The position numbers were made by a program, and so were the translations under genes. This document shows, piece by piece, positions 46,551 through 56,074 of a DNA stretch of 64,000 nucleotides. Source of the DNA: an uncultured Porphyromonadaceae bacterium. Lineage in GTDB: Bacteria > Bacteroidota > Bacteroidia > Bacteroidales > Muribaculaceae. The stretch is from NCBI GenBank assembly GCA_947178215.1, contig CAMWXJ010000004.1:1-64000 (forward strand), given 5' to 3'. Below the pieces are notes generated by a model, which did not search any database, was not told the origin of the DNA, and saw only the letters and a program-made list of their open reading frames with translations. The number at the start of each line of letters is the position of its first letter. The stretch's first letter is position 1.

Positions 46551-47891
46551 ATGGAAAAACGACGCGAGAATACACTTAACAACATCTTCTATCTATGGCT
46601 TGAATGGGTTGTCTCCACGGCAACCTTTCTTGCCGTGATAGCAGTGCCGCTTGTCGTACGACCGATATGGACGCCGCTTGTCGCCGTGGTGATGGAGATG
46701 GTGCTCTACTCGCTTATTAAACGCGGCCGTCGCAATCAGCACCGACTATGCCTCGTGACATTTTTCGTCACCTCCCGCATACTGTTCTGGAGCGCGATTG
46801 TCATGTTGATAGTATTGCTGCTCCAGCATTACCTGTCGGCGAGCCATGTGCTCGTGGCGGGCGTCAACCATGATATACCGTTCATCCCGGTGCTCATCAC
46901 GGCCCCTATCGGTGCCGTGGTGTGCCTCGTGATGCTCCGCCGGAAGAGCAACTATCCATTCTGCGTCGACTGCAAGCTGCGTTTCGGTACCCCTGCCGAG
47001 CGTGGATTCACCGGCGCACTTTACAGCCAGGAGGGCACCGCTCAAATACGTCTGTTCTTTTTCGGCACACTGCTTCTCACGCTTGCCGACTGGCCCTACT
47101 ATCTTTTCAAGTACGTCAATGCCAATCTCAACAGTGCCGACCATTATTTCTTTTTCGGAATACCGGTGGCACTGTGGGTACTCGCCGCGCTCTTTATGTC
47201 GCTACGCTATCTCGGCATCACACGCTATTACGACCAGGATATTGAAGGCTCCATGCTCCGCCACGGCGCCTCCACCAGCGTGCGCTATCTCATAATCGGC
47301 GACAACAGGCTGTTTATCTCCACTCCCGACCCCAACGATGCTGACGCCATTGTCGATCTTTCCCACACCAAAGCCGACACACCGGCGCGCGTCACTCTCC
47401 CTTTCCGCCGCGAGCTCAGCGAATATGAGGCCGCGCGTTACCTCGACAGCCTCATGCCGGTCAAGAATCCCGAGGTGCGCTTCCTCTACACCACCAGCGA
47501 GTGGAACGTCGACTGCAATATTTTCCTTTTCGTGGTCAACGTCAACGGTGATGACATGCAACGGCTTACCGAAGCGGTGAAAGGCTCGCGCTGGGTTACA
47601 CTCCGCGAGTACAACCGTCTGCTTCATGGCGGCGAGGTGGAATCACTTCTTGCGTCGGAGATTCACCGCATCTATACCACTTCGATGGCCTTCAAGACCT
47701 ACGACCGTGAGGGCCGTCGCCTATATTCCATCAAGCATTATCACCCTACGTTCAGGCTCTGCGACATAGCGGGCTACAAAGTCGACTTCAACGACCGTCG
47801 CTGGCTCTACGTGGCCCGCAACAATCAGGATGTGCCTTTGTGGCGTATTCGGTCGCTGTGGCGTCGCTATATCGTCGGGCTAACATACTGA
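46551..47891 (+). CDS. membrane protein of unknown function
   Basis: I do not recognise this 446-residue protein. It has about six membrane helices in the first half (near 15-35, 37-55, 68-92, 108-128, 165-185, 200-220). A loop holds a CxxC pair (FCVDCKLRFGTPAERGF, near 138-155), which could bind metal. The second half (about 235-446) is soluble and contains VEVxx-free, mixed alpha/beta sequence, ending in a basic segment (WRIRSLWRRYIVG). It lies between DPP-IV and miaA, 9 bases before miaA. No family can be named. Confidence 0.65.
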   Translation: MEKRRENTLNNIFYLWLEWVVSTATFLAVIAVPLVVRPIWTPLVAVVMEMVLYSLIKRGRRNQHRLCLVTFFVTSRILFWSAIVMLIVLLLQHYLSASHVLVAGVNHDIPFIPVLITAPIGAVVCLVMLRRKSNYPFCVDCKLRFGTPAERGFTGALYSQEGTAQIRLFFFGTLLLTLADWPYYLFKYVNANLNSADHYFFFGIPVALWVLAALFMSLRYLGITRYYDQDIEGSMLRHGASTSVRYLIIGDNRLFISTPDPNDADAIVDLSHTKADTPARVTLPFRRELSEYEAARYLDSLMPVKNPEVRFLYTTSEWNVDCNIFLFVVNVNGDDMQRLTEAVKGSRWVTLREYNRLLHGGEVESLLASEIHRIYTTSMAFKTYDREGRRLYSIKHYHPTFRLCDIAGYKVDFNDRRWLYVARNNQDVPLWRIRSLWRRYIVGLTY

Positions 47892-47900
47892 TTCAAAAAA

Positions 47901-48803
47901 ATGATTATCATCACCGGCCCCACCGCTACCGGCAAGACAGCACGCGCCGTTGACCTCGCTCGACGTATCGGAGGCGAGATAATATCGGCCGACTCACGCC
48001 AGGTGTACCGCGGCATGGATGTCGGCTCGGGCAAGGACCTGGCCGAATACGGCGACATACCCTACCACATGATTGACGTCGCCGAGGCGGGTGAGGTTTA
48101 CAACCTGTTTCGCTGGCTCCGCGGTGCGCGCGAGGCACTGACCGACATCGAGGGCCGTAGCCGACAGGCGATAGTGTGCGGCGGTTCGGGAATGTATGTC
48201 GAGGCACTCGCACGTGGCACTACGCTCCCCGAGGTACCGGCCGACATGGAACTGCGCCGGAGCTTGCATGGCAAAAGCCTTGAAGAGCTGCGCGACATAC
48301 TCGGCTCCATGAAAACCCTCCACAACACCACCGATACCGACACCTGCGCCCGCGCGATACGTGCCATAGAGATACAGACCTACTACGCGGCTCACCCGGA
48401 GGTCAACCCGGAAGCCAATGCTCCCGCACCTGAGGCCCAACCCCTCATCATCGCGGTCGACATCGATCGCGACACACGCCGCGCCCGTATCACCCGTCGC
48501 CTGCACACGCGGCTTGAAAGCGAGGGTATGGTCGATGAAGTGCGACACCTGCTCGACAGTGGCGTTGACCCGCAGACGCTAATTAACTACGGCCTCGAAT
48601 ACCGGTTTATCACGCGTCACCTGCTCGGCGAACTTACCTACGACGAGATGCGGCGGCAGCTTGAAATAGCCATCCACCAATTTGCCAAGCGCCAGATGAC
48701 CTGGTTTCGCGGCATGGAGCGCCGAGGCTTCGTCATCAACTGGCTTCCCGCATCGCTCGGCCGCGACGAGTTCACCGACCGCGTAATCAGCCTCATGAAG
48801 TGA
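47901..48803 (+). CDS. miaA: tRNA dimethylallyltransferase
   Basis: A 300-residue enzyme that adds a dimethylallyl group to A37 of tRNAs reading UNN codons. The P-loop GPTATGKTA is at 6-14. Other family features are ISADSRQVYRGMDVGSGK, IVCGGSGMYVEALARG and QFAKRQMTWFRGM. Length and motifs are standard. Its stop overlaps the next gene's start (TGATG), so the two are probably coupled. The gene follows the unknown membrane protein by 9 bases. Confidence 0.96.
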   Translation: MIIITGPTATGKTARAVDLARRIGGEIISADSRQVYRGMDVGSGKDLAEYGDIPYHMIDVAEAGEVYNLFRWLRGAREALTDIEGRSRQAIVCGGSGMYVEALARGTTLPEVPADMELRRSLHGKSLEELRDILGSMKTLHNTTDTDTCARAIRAIEIQTYYAAHPEVNPEANAPAPEAQPLIIAVDIDRDTRRARITRRLHTRLESEGMVDEVRHLLDSGVDPQTLINYGLEYRFITRHLLGELTYDEMRRQLEIAIHQFAKRQMTWFRGMERRGFVINWLPASLGRDEFTDRVISLMK

Positions 48804-49771
48804 TGAAACGCTTTCAGGCTCTCATCCTGTCGGCTATTGCCGTCGCCGTATCGGCACCGGCTATGCCGCCACGGGTATATCACGTTTCCGCACCCACGGC
48901 ATTTTGCGACACCGTGGCCGCGTTTCCGGCCGTGGGCTCCGGTCGCTGTGCTGCCGTCGAGGCACGTATCGCCGTCGACGACCCGCGCCGGCTTGCAACC
49001 GGCGACTCACCCGCATGGTTCGGTATAGGCATAGGCGATATGACGCTCACCGCGCGCCGACGGGCCGACATTGCCGACAACATCGACGACCGGCGTGTCA
49101 TACGCCTCACCCTTACGCTCGGCGGCGACACTCTCGCCTCGCGCGATGCCGCCGGCCTCGACACCGAAGGCCGCTTTAACAGCTACGCCCTTGAATGGAA
49201 CGCCGCCGGCGACACCCTCACCGTATCGGCCGGAAAAACACGACTACAACCGGTGATGAGCGTTCCCGTGAAGTCACCCGAGGGTGCTACCGCCACGCTC
49301 GTGGCGCGTGGTTGTGTCGAAGTGGCGCTGCTTGTCACCGAAGAGGCGCCGCTGCCGCGTGCCGAACGTCTCGCCGGAATGACGGCCGGCGACATTGACG
49401 CCGCACTGGCGTCGGCCAAGGTCCCGTCAGGTCTATACACTTACCTCGACCGCTCGGGCGACCAAGCTATCGCGCGTCCGGGAGGCCGTTACAGCCTCGC
49501 CGTAGTACCCGAAGGCGACGGCAACTTCATGATACTCTATATGGGCGGAGCGGAGGTGGAACCGGAGTTCTGGCGCCCTGGGATGCTGAAAGGACGACTG
49601 CGCCCCACGCCGTTTCAGGGTCAATATGACCTCGACTGGTACGACGCGCACGGCGACACCATCCCGGCTGCCGCCGACTCATACGCCGTGTATGACTTCG
49701 CGGCGCGCACCCTCGCCATGACTTTCCCCTCGCTCGACGGCGCCACGCTCCGCTTCGCGCTGCGGCCTTAG
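48803..49771 (+). CDS. exported protein of unknown function
   Basis: This 322-residue protein has a signal peptide (MKRFQALILSAIAVAVSAPAMP) and a beta-rich mature part. There are two similar-looking halves, with DTLTVSAGKTRLQP in the first. The second has YTYLDRSGDQAIARPGGRYSLAVVPEGDGNFMILYMGGAEVEPEFWRPGMLKGRL, a segment like the GGFxxLYxSGA region of other Bacteroidota envelope proteins of unknown role. It overlaps the miaA stop. I cannot name a function. The start could be the GTG at 48800, but ATG 48803 is preferred. Confidence 0.65.
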   Translation: MKRFQALILSAIAVAVSAPAMPPRVYHVSAPTAFCDTVAAFPAVGSGRCAAVEARIAVDDPRRLATGDSPAWFGIGIGDMTLTARRRADIADNIDDRRVIRLTLTLGGDTLASRDAAGLDTEGRFNSYALEWNAAGDTLTVSAGKTRLQPVMSVPVKSPEGATATLVARGCVEVALLVTEEAPLPRAERLAGMTAGDIDAALASAKVPSGLYTYLDRSGDQAIARPGGRYSLAVVPEGDGNFMILYMGGAEVEPEFWRPGMLKGRLRPTPFQGQYDLDWYDAHGDTIPAAADSYAVYDFAARTLAMTFPSLDGATLRFALRP

Positions 49772-49861
49772 CCTCGCCCGCGGCAAGCTAAATATGCGCC
49801 ACGACGCGCCCGGCCACCCCACTTATATGCGTTCACAGGCTATTTAATCGGGAATTTTGCG

Positions 49862-49869
49862 TAACTTTG
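49862..49869 (+). promoter_or_regulatory. -7 element (TAACTTTG) upstream of nrnA
   Basis: The octamer matches TAnnTTTG and lies 43 bases before the nrnA ATG. The surrounding intergenic region (49772-49912) has no other clear element. Confidence 0.45.
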
Positions 49870-49912
49870 CGGATGATTATGCGCTACCGCAGCACAAGAA
49901 TCCGACCTTACA

Positions 49913-50986
49913 ATGAACGAAACACTCAATATACCTGTGCCCGCCACGCCCCGAAGCATCACACAGTCGGCAATGCGCAAGCTGCGCCGGATGCTCGACA
50001 GCGTACGTCGCGTGTCGATTGTGTGCCACATGTCGCCCGACGGCGACGCTCTCGGCTCGTCGCTCGCCCTCGCTCATGTGCTCACCGCCATGGGTAAGAG
50101 TGTACGTGTCGTGACACCCGACATGCCCCCGCGCAACCTGATGTTTCTGCCGGGAGCGTCGAGCATCATCATAACATCGCAGATTCCCGACGTGGCCGAA
50201 CGCACTCTCGCACAGGCGGAGCTCGTATTCTGCCTCGATTTCAACGATCTGCGCCGTATCGACCGGCTCGGGCGATATGTCGAGGCATCGTCTGCGCGTC
50301 GCATCACCATCGATCATCATCTCGACTTCAATATGCCGGGCGACCTCGCAATCAGCGACCCGTCGAGTTCATCGACCTGCGCCCTGCTCTACCACGTGCT
50401 CGCGGCAGCCGGCCTCGAAGAGCTCATAGACACCGACGCGGCCACCTGCCTCTACACCGGCATGATGACCGACACCGGCAATTTCAGCTATAACTCCAAC
50501 TCTCCCGACCTCTACCTCATCATCGCGCGACTGCTCACACGCGGCATAGACAAGGACGAGATTTACCGCCGCGCATGGAACGAGTCGACCGAATCGCGCA
50601 TACGCCTCTGCGGCTATGCCCTGTCGGAGAAAATGGCACTCCACCGCAACCACCGTGCCGCCGTAATCACCCTGTCGCTCGACGAGCTGAAAGAGCGAGG
50701 CTATTCGCGCGGCGACACTGAAAGCCTCGTCAACCAGCCGCTCGCCATTCTGGGCATTGAATACTCGATATTCTTACGCGAAGACCGCACCGACTTCGTA
50801 AAAGTGTCGATGCGCAGCGTAGGCTCATTTCCGGTCAACCGCCTTTGTGCCGAACACTTCGGCGGCGGCGGACACCTAAATGCTGCCGGAGGCGAATTTC
50901 ACGGCTCACTGACCGACTGCATGGCTGTGGTCGAGAGCATAATGCCACAGTACGACAGCCTGCTCGCAACGCAACCCGACAACTAA
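49913..50986 (+). CDS. nrnA: DHH/DHHA1 phosphoesterase, NrnA-like
   Basis: A 357-residue enzyme predicted to degrade short oligoribonucleotides and pAp, and possibly linear pGpG/pApA. Motifs are SPDGDALGSSLAL (about 41-53), LDFND, ITIDHHLDF, GMMTDTGNF with the Mn ligands, and GGGGHLNAAGG in the DHHA1 domain. It begins with its own -7 box and is followed by the DUF4827 gene. No Orn/RNase T-type alternative was seen in the window. The full motif set supports catalytic activity. Confidence 0.93.
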   Translation: MNETLNIPVPATPRSITQSAMRKLRRMLDSVRRVSIVCHMSPDGDALGSSLALAHVLTAMGKSVRVVTPDMPPRNLMFLPGASSIIITSQIPDVAERTLAQAELVFCLDFNDLRRIDRLGRYVEASSARRITIDHHLDFNMPGDLAISDPSSSSTCALLYHVLAAAGLEELIDTDAATCLYTGMMTDTGNFSYNSNSPDLYLIIARLLTRGIDKDEIYRRAWNESTESRIRLCGYALSEKMALHRNHRAAVITLSLDELKERGYSRGDTESLVNQPLAILGIEYSIFLREDRTDFVKVSMRSVGSFPVNRLCAEHFGGGGHLNAAGGEFHGSLTDCMAVVESIMPQYDSLLATQPDN

Positions 50987-51020
50987 TCTCTCCAACCAAT
51001 ATATCACCATCAAACCAACA

Positions 51021-51596
51021 ATGAAACCAATCTTCCGACTTATCACTCTCATGGTCGCCGCAGTAATCTCCGGCGCCGCACTCTCTTCATGCGAAGATGA
51101 CGAGTCATATACCAAACTTCTCAGCGCCGAGAGCAAATCAGTTAACCGCTTCCTGGCCGACCACCGTGTAGAATCCAGCGTACCGGCCGACACCATTTTC
51201 GAAGTCGGCGAGAACGCTCCCTACTATCAGATTGATGATGAGGGCAAGCTCTTCATGCAGGTTATCGACGCCGGCTCGGGCCCCAAAGCAGTCGACAACC
51301 AGCTCATTTATTTCCGATACACCCGCTACAATCTATCCAACTATGTAAGCGGTGAGGAAATGGAGCCGTCCAATTCCAACGACTGGGCAGGCTCTTCGCC
51401 GGCCTATTTCCGCTACAACGACTATACCCTCCCCTCAACTTCATCCAGTGGCACCGGCATCCAGGCTCCGCTACGCTTCCTGCCACTCAACTGCCGCGTC
51501 AATCTCATCGTAAAGGCCGAGCTCGGCCCCACCGCCGAGTCCTCCTACGTGCAGCCGATGCTTTACGACATCCGCTACTTTCCGAGCAAGCTCTGA
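51021..51596 (+). CDS. DUF4827 lipoprotein
   Basis: A 191-residue lipoprotein with Cys24 followed by EDDES, a signal for surface or outer-membrane sorting. The rest matches the Bacteroidota DUF4827 family: YTKLLSAESKSVNRFLADHRV and a later VKAELGPTAESSYVQPMLYDIRYFPSKL. Its short beta/alpha pattern resembles FKBP-type folds but I see no catalytic evidence. It lies 34 bases after nrnA and 62 before glmM. The function is unknown. Confidence 0.8.
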   Translation: MKPIFRLITLMVAAVISGAALSSCEDDESYTKLLSAESKSVNRFLADHRVESSVPADTIFEVGENAPYYQIDDEGKLFMQVIDAGSGPKAVDNQLIYFRYTRYNLSNYVSGEEMEPSNSNDWAGSSPAYFRYNDYTLPSTSSSGTGIQAPLRFLPLNCRVNLIVKAELGPTAESSYVQPMLYDIRYFPSKL

Positions 51597-51658
51597 CCCG
51601 GCTCCCACTCCCGCAAGTCATCACATTTACGTAAACAAACAACCTTAATATACCGACC

Positions 51659-53050
51659 ATGTCACTCATCAAATCCATCTCCGGCATCCGCGGCACCATA
51701 GGCGGTGTACCGGGCGACGGCCTCTCACCCCTCGACATCGTGAAATTCACGGCCGCCTACGCAACTTTCATTCGCAAAACCACCACCAAGACCTCCAACG
51801 TGATAGTCGTGGGCCGCGACGCCCGCCTCTCGGGCGAGATGGTGAGCGGCATCGTAGTGTCGACTCTCTGCGGCATGGGATTCGACGTGGTCAACATTGG
51901 CCTTGCATCCACTCCCACCACCGAGATAGCCGTGACAGGCGAGAACGCCTGCGGCGGCATTATCATCACAGCAAGCCACAACCCCAAGCAGTGGAACGCC
52001 CTCAAACTCCTCAACGAGCACGGCGAATTTCTCAACGACGCCCAGGGCAAGGAAGTGCTCCGCATAGCCGCCGAAGAGGCCTACTCGTTTGCCGGCGTCG
52101 ACGAACTCGGCCATGAGTTCGCCAACACCACCTACAACCGCCGTCATATCGACCAGGTGCTCGCACTCGACCTCGTGGACGTCGAGGCTATCCGCAAAGC
52201 CAACTTCTCCGTTGCCGTCGACGCCGTAAACTCGGTGGGCGGCGTCATAATACCCCAGCTGCTCCGCGCTCTCGGCGTAGAGAATGTAATCGAGCTCAAC
52301 TGCGAGGCCACCGGCAAGTTTGCACACACCCCCGAACCTATCCCCGAAAACCTCACCCAGATTGCCGACCTCATGAAAGAGGGACGCGCCGATGTAGGTT
52401 TTGTAGTCGACCCCGACGTTGACCGCCTCGCCATTGTCATGGAAAATGGCGAGATGTTTGTCGAGGAATACACCCTCGTGTCGATAGCCGACTACGTGCT
52501 TGCCAACACTCCCGGCTCGACCGTGAGCAACCTAAGCTCGTCGCGCGCGCTCCGCGACATCACCGAGCGCCACGGCTGCACCTACAACGCTTCCGCAGTG
52601 GGCGAGGTCAACGTCACCACCCTGATGAAGAAGACCGGCGCAGTCATTGGCGGCGAGGGCAACGGCGGCGTCATCTATCCCGCCGCACACTATGGCCGCG
52701 ACGCACTGGTAGGCGTAGCACTCTTCCTCACACTCCTCGCCAAGAGCGGCAAAAAGGTGTCGGAGCTCAAAGCCACTTACCCTGCCTACTCGATAGCCAA
52801 AAACAAGATTGAGCTTACTCCCGAGCTCGACGTCGACGCAATCCTCGCCGAGGTAAAGAAAGAGTTCGCATCCGAAAAAATCACCGACATCGACGGCGTG
52901 AAGATTGACTTCCCCGAGTCGTGGGTTCACCTCCGCAAGTCCAACACCGAGCCTATCATCCGCATCTACTCCGAAGCCGCCACAATGGCCGAGGCCGATG
53001 CCCTGGCCGACAAGATAAAGGCAGTGATAACCCGCATAGCCGGCAAATAA
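51659..53050 (+). CDS. glmM: phosphoglucosamine mutase (phosphohexomutase family)
   Basis: A 463-residue enzyme that converts glucosamine-6-phosphate to glucosamine-1-phosphate for UDP-GlcNAc. The phosphoserine is S106 in TASHNPKQWN. The metal loop is DPDVDRLAIV, the sugar-binding loop is GGEGNGGVIYP, and the phosphate-binding loop is RKSNTEPIIRIY. The family includes phosphomannomutases, but this form is the usual glmM of Bacteroidales. The next gene begins 18 bases later. Its substrate is the ligand of RapZ-type domains, which ties it to the kinase-RapZ gene. Confidence 0.9.
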   Translation: MSLIKSISGIRGTIGGVPGDGLSPLDIVKFTAAYATFIRKTTTKTSNVIVVGRDARLSGEMVSGIVVSTLCGMGFDVVNIGLASTPTTEIAVTGENACGGIIITASHNPKQWNALKLLNEHGEFLNDAQGKEVLRIAAEEAYSFAGVDELGHEFANTTYNRRHIDQVLALDLVDVEAIRKANFSVAVDAVNSVGGVIIPQLLRALGVENVIELNCEATGKFAHTPEPIPENLTQIADLMKEGRADVGFVVDPDVDRLAIVMENGEMFVEEYTLVSIADYVLANTPGSTVSNLSSSRALRDITERHGCTYNASAVGEVNVTTLMKKTGAVIGGEGNGGVIYPAAHYGRDALVGVALFLTLLAKSGKKVSELKATYPAYSIAKNKIELTPELDVDAILAEVKKEFASEKITDIDGVKIDFPESWVHLRKSNTEPIIRIYSEAATMAEADALADKIKAVITRIAGK

Positions 53051-53068
53051 CACTCTGCTTTCATCGCC

Positions 53069-54043
53069 TTGCACAGACTGATTGTCAATATAATACTACT
53101 CCTGACAGCGGGAGCGGCATCGGCACAACAGCCGGAGGCCGCCCCCGCTTTCGGGCTTGTCGACCTTTCGGCCGCCAACTTCCGCTCGCAGCCCGCACAG
53201 TCGGCCGAGCTCGCCACACAAGCATCCTACGGCACCCCGGTGAGGATTGTCGAAACCCGCGGCGACTGGATGCTATGCGAGCTCCCGGACGGCTATCAGG
53301 CATGGGCCGACGCACCGTCGGTCACGGTAATGACCAGCGAGCAAATGGAGCGCTGGCGCGACGCGACGCGTCTGGTAGTCACCTCTATGACCGAGACCCA
53401 TGCCGTAGCCGACACTACGGCCGGCTATGTGGCCGACAACATAGTAACCGACCTCGTACTCGGCTCGATACTCGAAGGCGACGTACCACGGCCCGGAGCC
53501 GGCTTTACGGCGATAAGCCTGCCCGACGGGCGCGCCGGCTACGTCGAGACAGCAGCCGTTGAGCCGCTCGACGTCTGGTCGCAGCGCGTGTACGACCCAC
53601 AGGCTATCCTCACCGCGGCCTATTCGCTCACGGGTGTTCCCTATCTGTGGGGTGGCACTACCACCAAAGGGGTCGACTGCTCAGGGCTTGTAAAGGTAGC
53701 TTTTCTCGCCTCGGGATTCATCCTGCCGCGCAACGCCTCGCAACAAGCGACCTGCGGCATAGCCGTAGACCACACTACGCCTCACCTCCTCCAACCCGCT
53801 GACCTCCTCTTTTTCAGCCCTGAAAACGAGCCGGAGAGCCAACGCATTACCCACGTGGCAATCTACGACGGCGGCGGCATCTACATCCACTCGTCGGGCC
53901 GCGTGCGCATCAACAGCTTCAACACCACTTCGCCCCGCTATCTCGACCGCCCGGTCAAGCGGGCCGTAAGGCTCGCGCTCCCCGGCCGCGAGTTTCCCGG
54001 CGCGACACGCATAGTCGACCACAACTGGTACTTTAACCGATGA
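53069..54043 (+). CDS. NlpC/P60 (C40) cell-wall peptidase
   Basis: A 324-residue exported enzyme predicted to cut gamma-D-Glu-diamino acid bonds in peptidoglycan stem peptides. The signal peptide starts at TTG 53069 (HRLIVNIILLLTAGAASAQ); no ATG fits. An SH3-type region covers about 30-100 (LVDLSAANFRSQP, VRIVETRGDWMLCEL), with a second SH3-like region after it. The catalytic Cys204 is in GVDCSGL, and His262 is in ITHVAIY. The HSSGRVRINSF segment is typical of the family. It overlaps the PAP2 gene (ATGA). Confidence 0.92.
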   Translation: MHRLIVNIILLLTAGAASAQQPEAAPAFGLVDLSAANFRSQPAQSAELATQASYGTPVRIVETRGDWMLCELPDGYQAWADAPSVTVMTSEQMERWRDATRLVVTSMTETHAVADTTAGYVADNIVTDLVLGSILEGDVPRPGAGFTAISLPDGRAGYVETAAVEPLDVWSQRVYDPQAILTAAYSLTGVPYLWGGTTTKGVDCSGLVKVAFLASGFILPRNASQQATCGIAVDHTTPHLLQPADLLFFSPENEPESQRITHVAIYDGGGIYIHSSGRVRINSFNTTSPRYLDRPVKRAVRLALPGREFPGATRIVDHNWYFNR

Positions 54044-54795
54044 AAACAGCTATCCTGCTCCTGCTCGCTTCGTTGTTGGCTGTCGCCAACGTAAAGGCCC
54101 AACGCCCAGATACCCTCGCCACACGCGTGGAGGCCAGGCAGTTTATCGTACCGGTGGCTCTCACGGCCGCAGGCTCACTCGGCTCGGCGAGCCACTGGTG
54201 GAGGCAACATATCGACTCCGAAGTCGACCACGCTATCGGCTCGCACCGGAGCTGGCGCATAGCCGAGGGCGCCGAATGGCTGCCATATGCGGCCCAGATT
54301 GGGCTTGGAGCGATAGGCGTGGAGGCCCGTTGCGGCATAGTCGACAGGACACTGCTTTCCGTCACGTCTTTCGTCATACTCGAAGCGATTACGCAGCCGG
54401 TAAAGCGCGTCGTGGGCCGACGCAGGCCCGACGGCTCCGACAACCGGTCGTTTCCATCGGGCCACACGGCTACGGCATTTGCCGGCGCCGAACTCATGCG
54501 ACTCACCTACGGCAACGCCTGGGGCGCGGCCGGATACACAGTGGCGGCCGGCGTGGCCGCAATGCGCATGGCCGGACGCCACCACTGGCTTTCCGACTGC
54601 ATTGCCGGCGCAGGCATAGGCATACTGTCGGCCCGTGCGGCTACATGGCTGCTCCCGTTGGAGCGACGCCTGCTCCGCCTTGACCGCCGACAGGGGGGCG
54701 CCTCCGCCTCCACAACATCCCGCAGCTATGAGCTCGCCGTAGTACCGGCAGCATCGCCGCGGGCCGTGGGCTGCACCATACTCCTCACTCTCTGA
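54040..54795 (+). CDS. PAP2 family phosphatase
   Basis: A 251-residue membrane phosphatase. Signature motifs are VKRVVGRRRPDG (about 126-137), PSGHT (near 146) and RMAGRHHWLSD (near 180), which match KxxxxxxRP, PSGH and the SRxxxxxHxxxD-type third motif, with the Ser of the last replaced. A signal or first helix lies at 1-20. Possible substrates are undecaprenyl diphosphate or lipid A phosphate. Overlap with the C40 peptidase supports a role in cell-wall lipid carrier recycling. TrhP follows after 13 bases. Confidence 0.85.
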   Translation: MKTAILLLLASLLAVANVKAQRPDTLATRVEARQFIVPVALTAAGSLGSASHWWRQHIDSEVDHAIGSHRSWRIAEGAEWLPYAAQIGLGAIGVEARCGIVDRTLLSVTSFVILEAITQPVKRVVGRRRPDGSDNRSFPSGHTATAFAGAELMRLTYGNAWGAAGYTVAAGVAAMRMAGRHHWLSDCIAGAGIGILSARAATWLLPLERRLLRLDRRQGGASASTTSRSYELAVVPAASPRAVGCTILLTL

Positions 54796-54808
54796 ACGAC
54801 ACAGCACT

Positions 54809-56074
54809 ATGACACGAAACGACTTTGAACTTATGGCTCCCGTGGGGAGCTACGAATCGCTCCGGGCCGCTATCGATGCCGGCGCCGACGCCGTATATTT
54901 CGGCGTCGAAGGGCTCAACATGCGCGCCGGCTCCGCGGCCAACTTCAACCTCGACGACCTCCGCGCTATCGTCGCCACGGCCTCCGAGGCAGGAGTGCGC
55001 ACCTATCTCACCGTCAACACCGTGATTTACGATGGCGAGCGCCCCAAACTCGAAGCGATTCTCGACGCCGCCGCCGAGGCCGGAGTCACCGCTGTCATAG
55101 CCTCCGACATTTCGGCTATCCTCGCCGCACGTAAACGTGGCATCGAGGTGCATATCTCCACCCAGGTCAACCTCACCAACATCGAGGCCGTGAAGTTTTA
55201 CTCGCAGTGGGCCGACGTAGTGGTACTGGCCCGCGAGCTTTCGCTTGAACAGGTCAAGGCTATACACGAGTCCATTATCGCCGACAACGTGACCGGCCCG
55301 CGCGGCGAACTGCTCAAAATAGAGATGTTCTGTCACGGCGCACTATGCATGGCCGTATCGGGCAAATGCTACATGAGCCTGCATGAGATGAACCGCTCTG
55401 CCAACCGCGGCGAGTGCGGCCAGATATGCCGCCGCGGCTATCGCGTCACCGACATCGAAACAGGCAGCGAACTTGAAATCGACAACAAGTACATAATGTC
55501 GCCCAAGGATCTCAAGACTATCGACTTCATCGACCGCATGGCCGACGCAGGAGTGCGGGTGTTCAAGATTGAGGGCCGTGCACGCGGAGCCGAATACGTG
55601 GCCACTGTGGTTCGAGCCTACGACCGTGCTCTACGAGCCGTGGCCGACGGCACGTTCAGCTGCGAACTGGCCGACGACCTCACCCGCGAGCTGCAAAAGG
55701 TGTTCAACCGCGGCTTCTGGGACGGCTACTATCTGGGCCGACGTCTTGGCGAGTGGTCGAAAAAGTATGGTTCGTCGGCCACGCGCGTCAAGCATTACGC
55801 AGCCAAGGGGGTGCGCCACTTCCCGCGCATAGGTGTGGGAGAGTTCTACATGGAGGCCGGCGAAATATCCACCGGCGACGAGGTGGTAATCATAGGCCCC
55901 ACGACAGGAGCTGTGACCCTCACCGTGGGCGAGATACGCGTAGGCGAAGTGCCGGTAGCCAAGGCTGTAAAGGGCGACAGCTTCTCTATCCCCGTACCGT
56001 GTAAGATACGCCCGTCAGACCGACTTTACCGGTGGGATCGAGTAGACCCTACACCTTCGCCTTCAAGGTCATGA
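54809..56074 (+). CDS. trhP: U32 family tRNA-hydroxylation protein
   Basis: A 421-residue peptidase-U32-type protein. It is needed with others for 5-hydroxyuridine formation at U34 of tRNAs. The TIM-barrel part shows APVGSYESLRAAIDAGADAVYFG and TVNTVIYDGER. The conserved Cys segment is EMFCHGALCMAVSGKCYMS, followed by NRGECGQICRRGYRV, the expected Fe-S ligand set. The C-terminal beta domain (about 340-410) closes the protein. It was formerly called YegQ. Its stop overlaps the next gene's ATG. Confidence 0.9.
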   Translation: MTRNDFELMAPVGSYESLRAAIDAGADAVYFGVEGLNMRAGSAANFNLDDLRAIVATASEAGVRTYLTVNTVIYDGERPKLEAILDAAAEAGVTAVIASDISAILAARKRGIEVHISTQVNLTNIEAVKFYSQWADVVVLARELSLEQVKAIHESIIADNVTGPRGELLKIEMFCHGALCMAVSGKCYMSLHEMNRSANRGECGQICRRGYRVTDIETGSELEIDNKYIMSPKDLKTIDFIDRMADAGVRVFKIEGRARGAEYVATVVRAYDRALRAVADGTFSCELADDLTRELQKVFNRGFWDGYYLGRRLGEWSKKYGSSATRVKHYAAKGVRHFPRIGVGEFYMEAGEISTGDEVVIIGPTTGAVTLTVGEIRVGEVPVAKAVKGDSFSIPVPCKIRPSDRLYRWDRVDPTPSPSRS

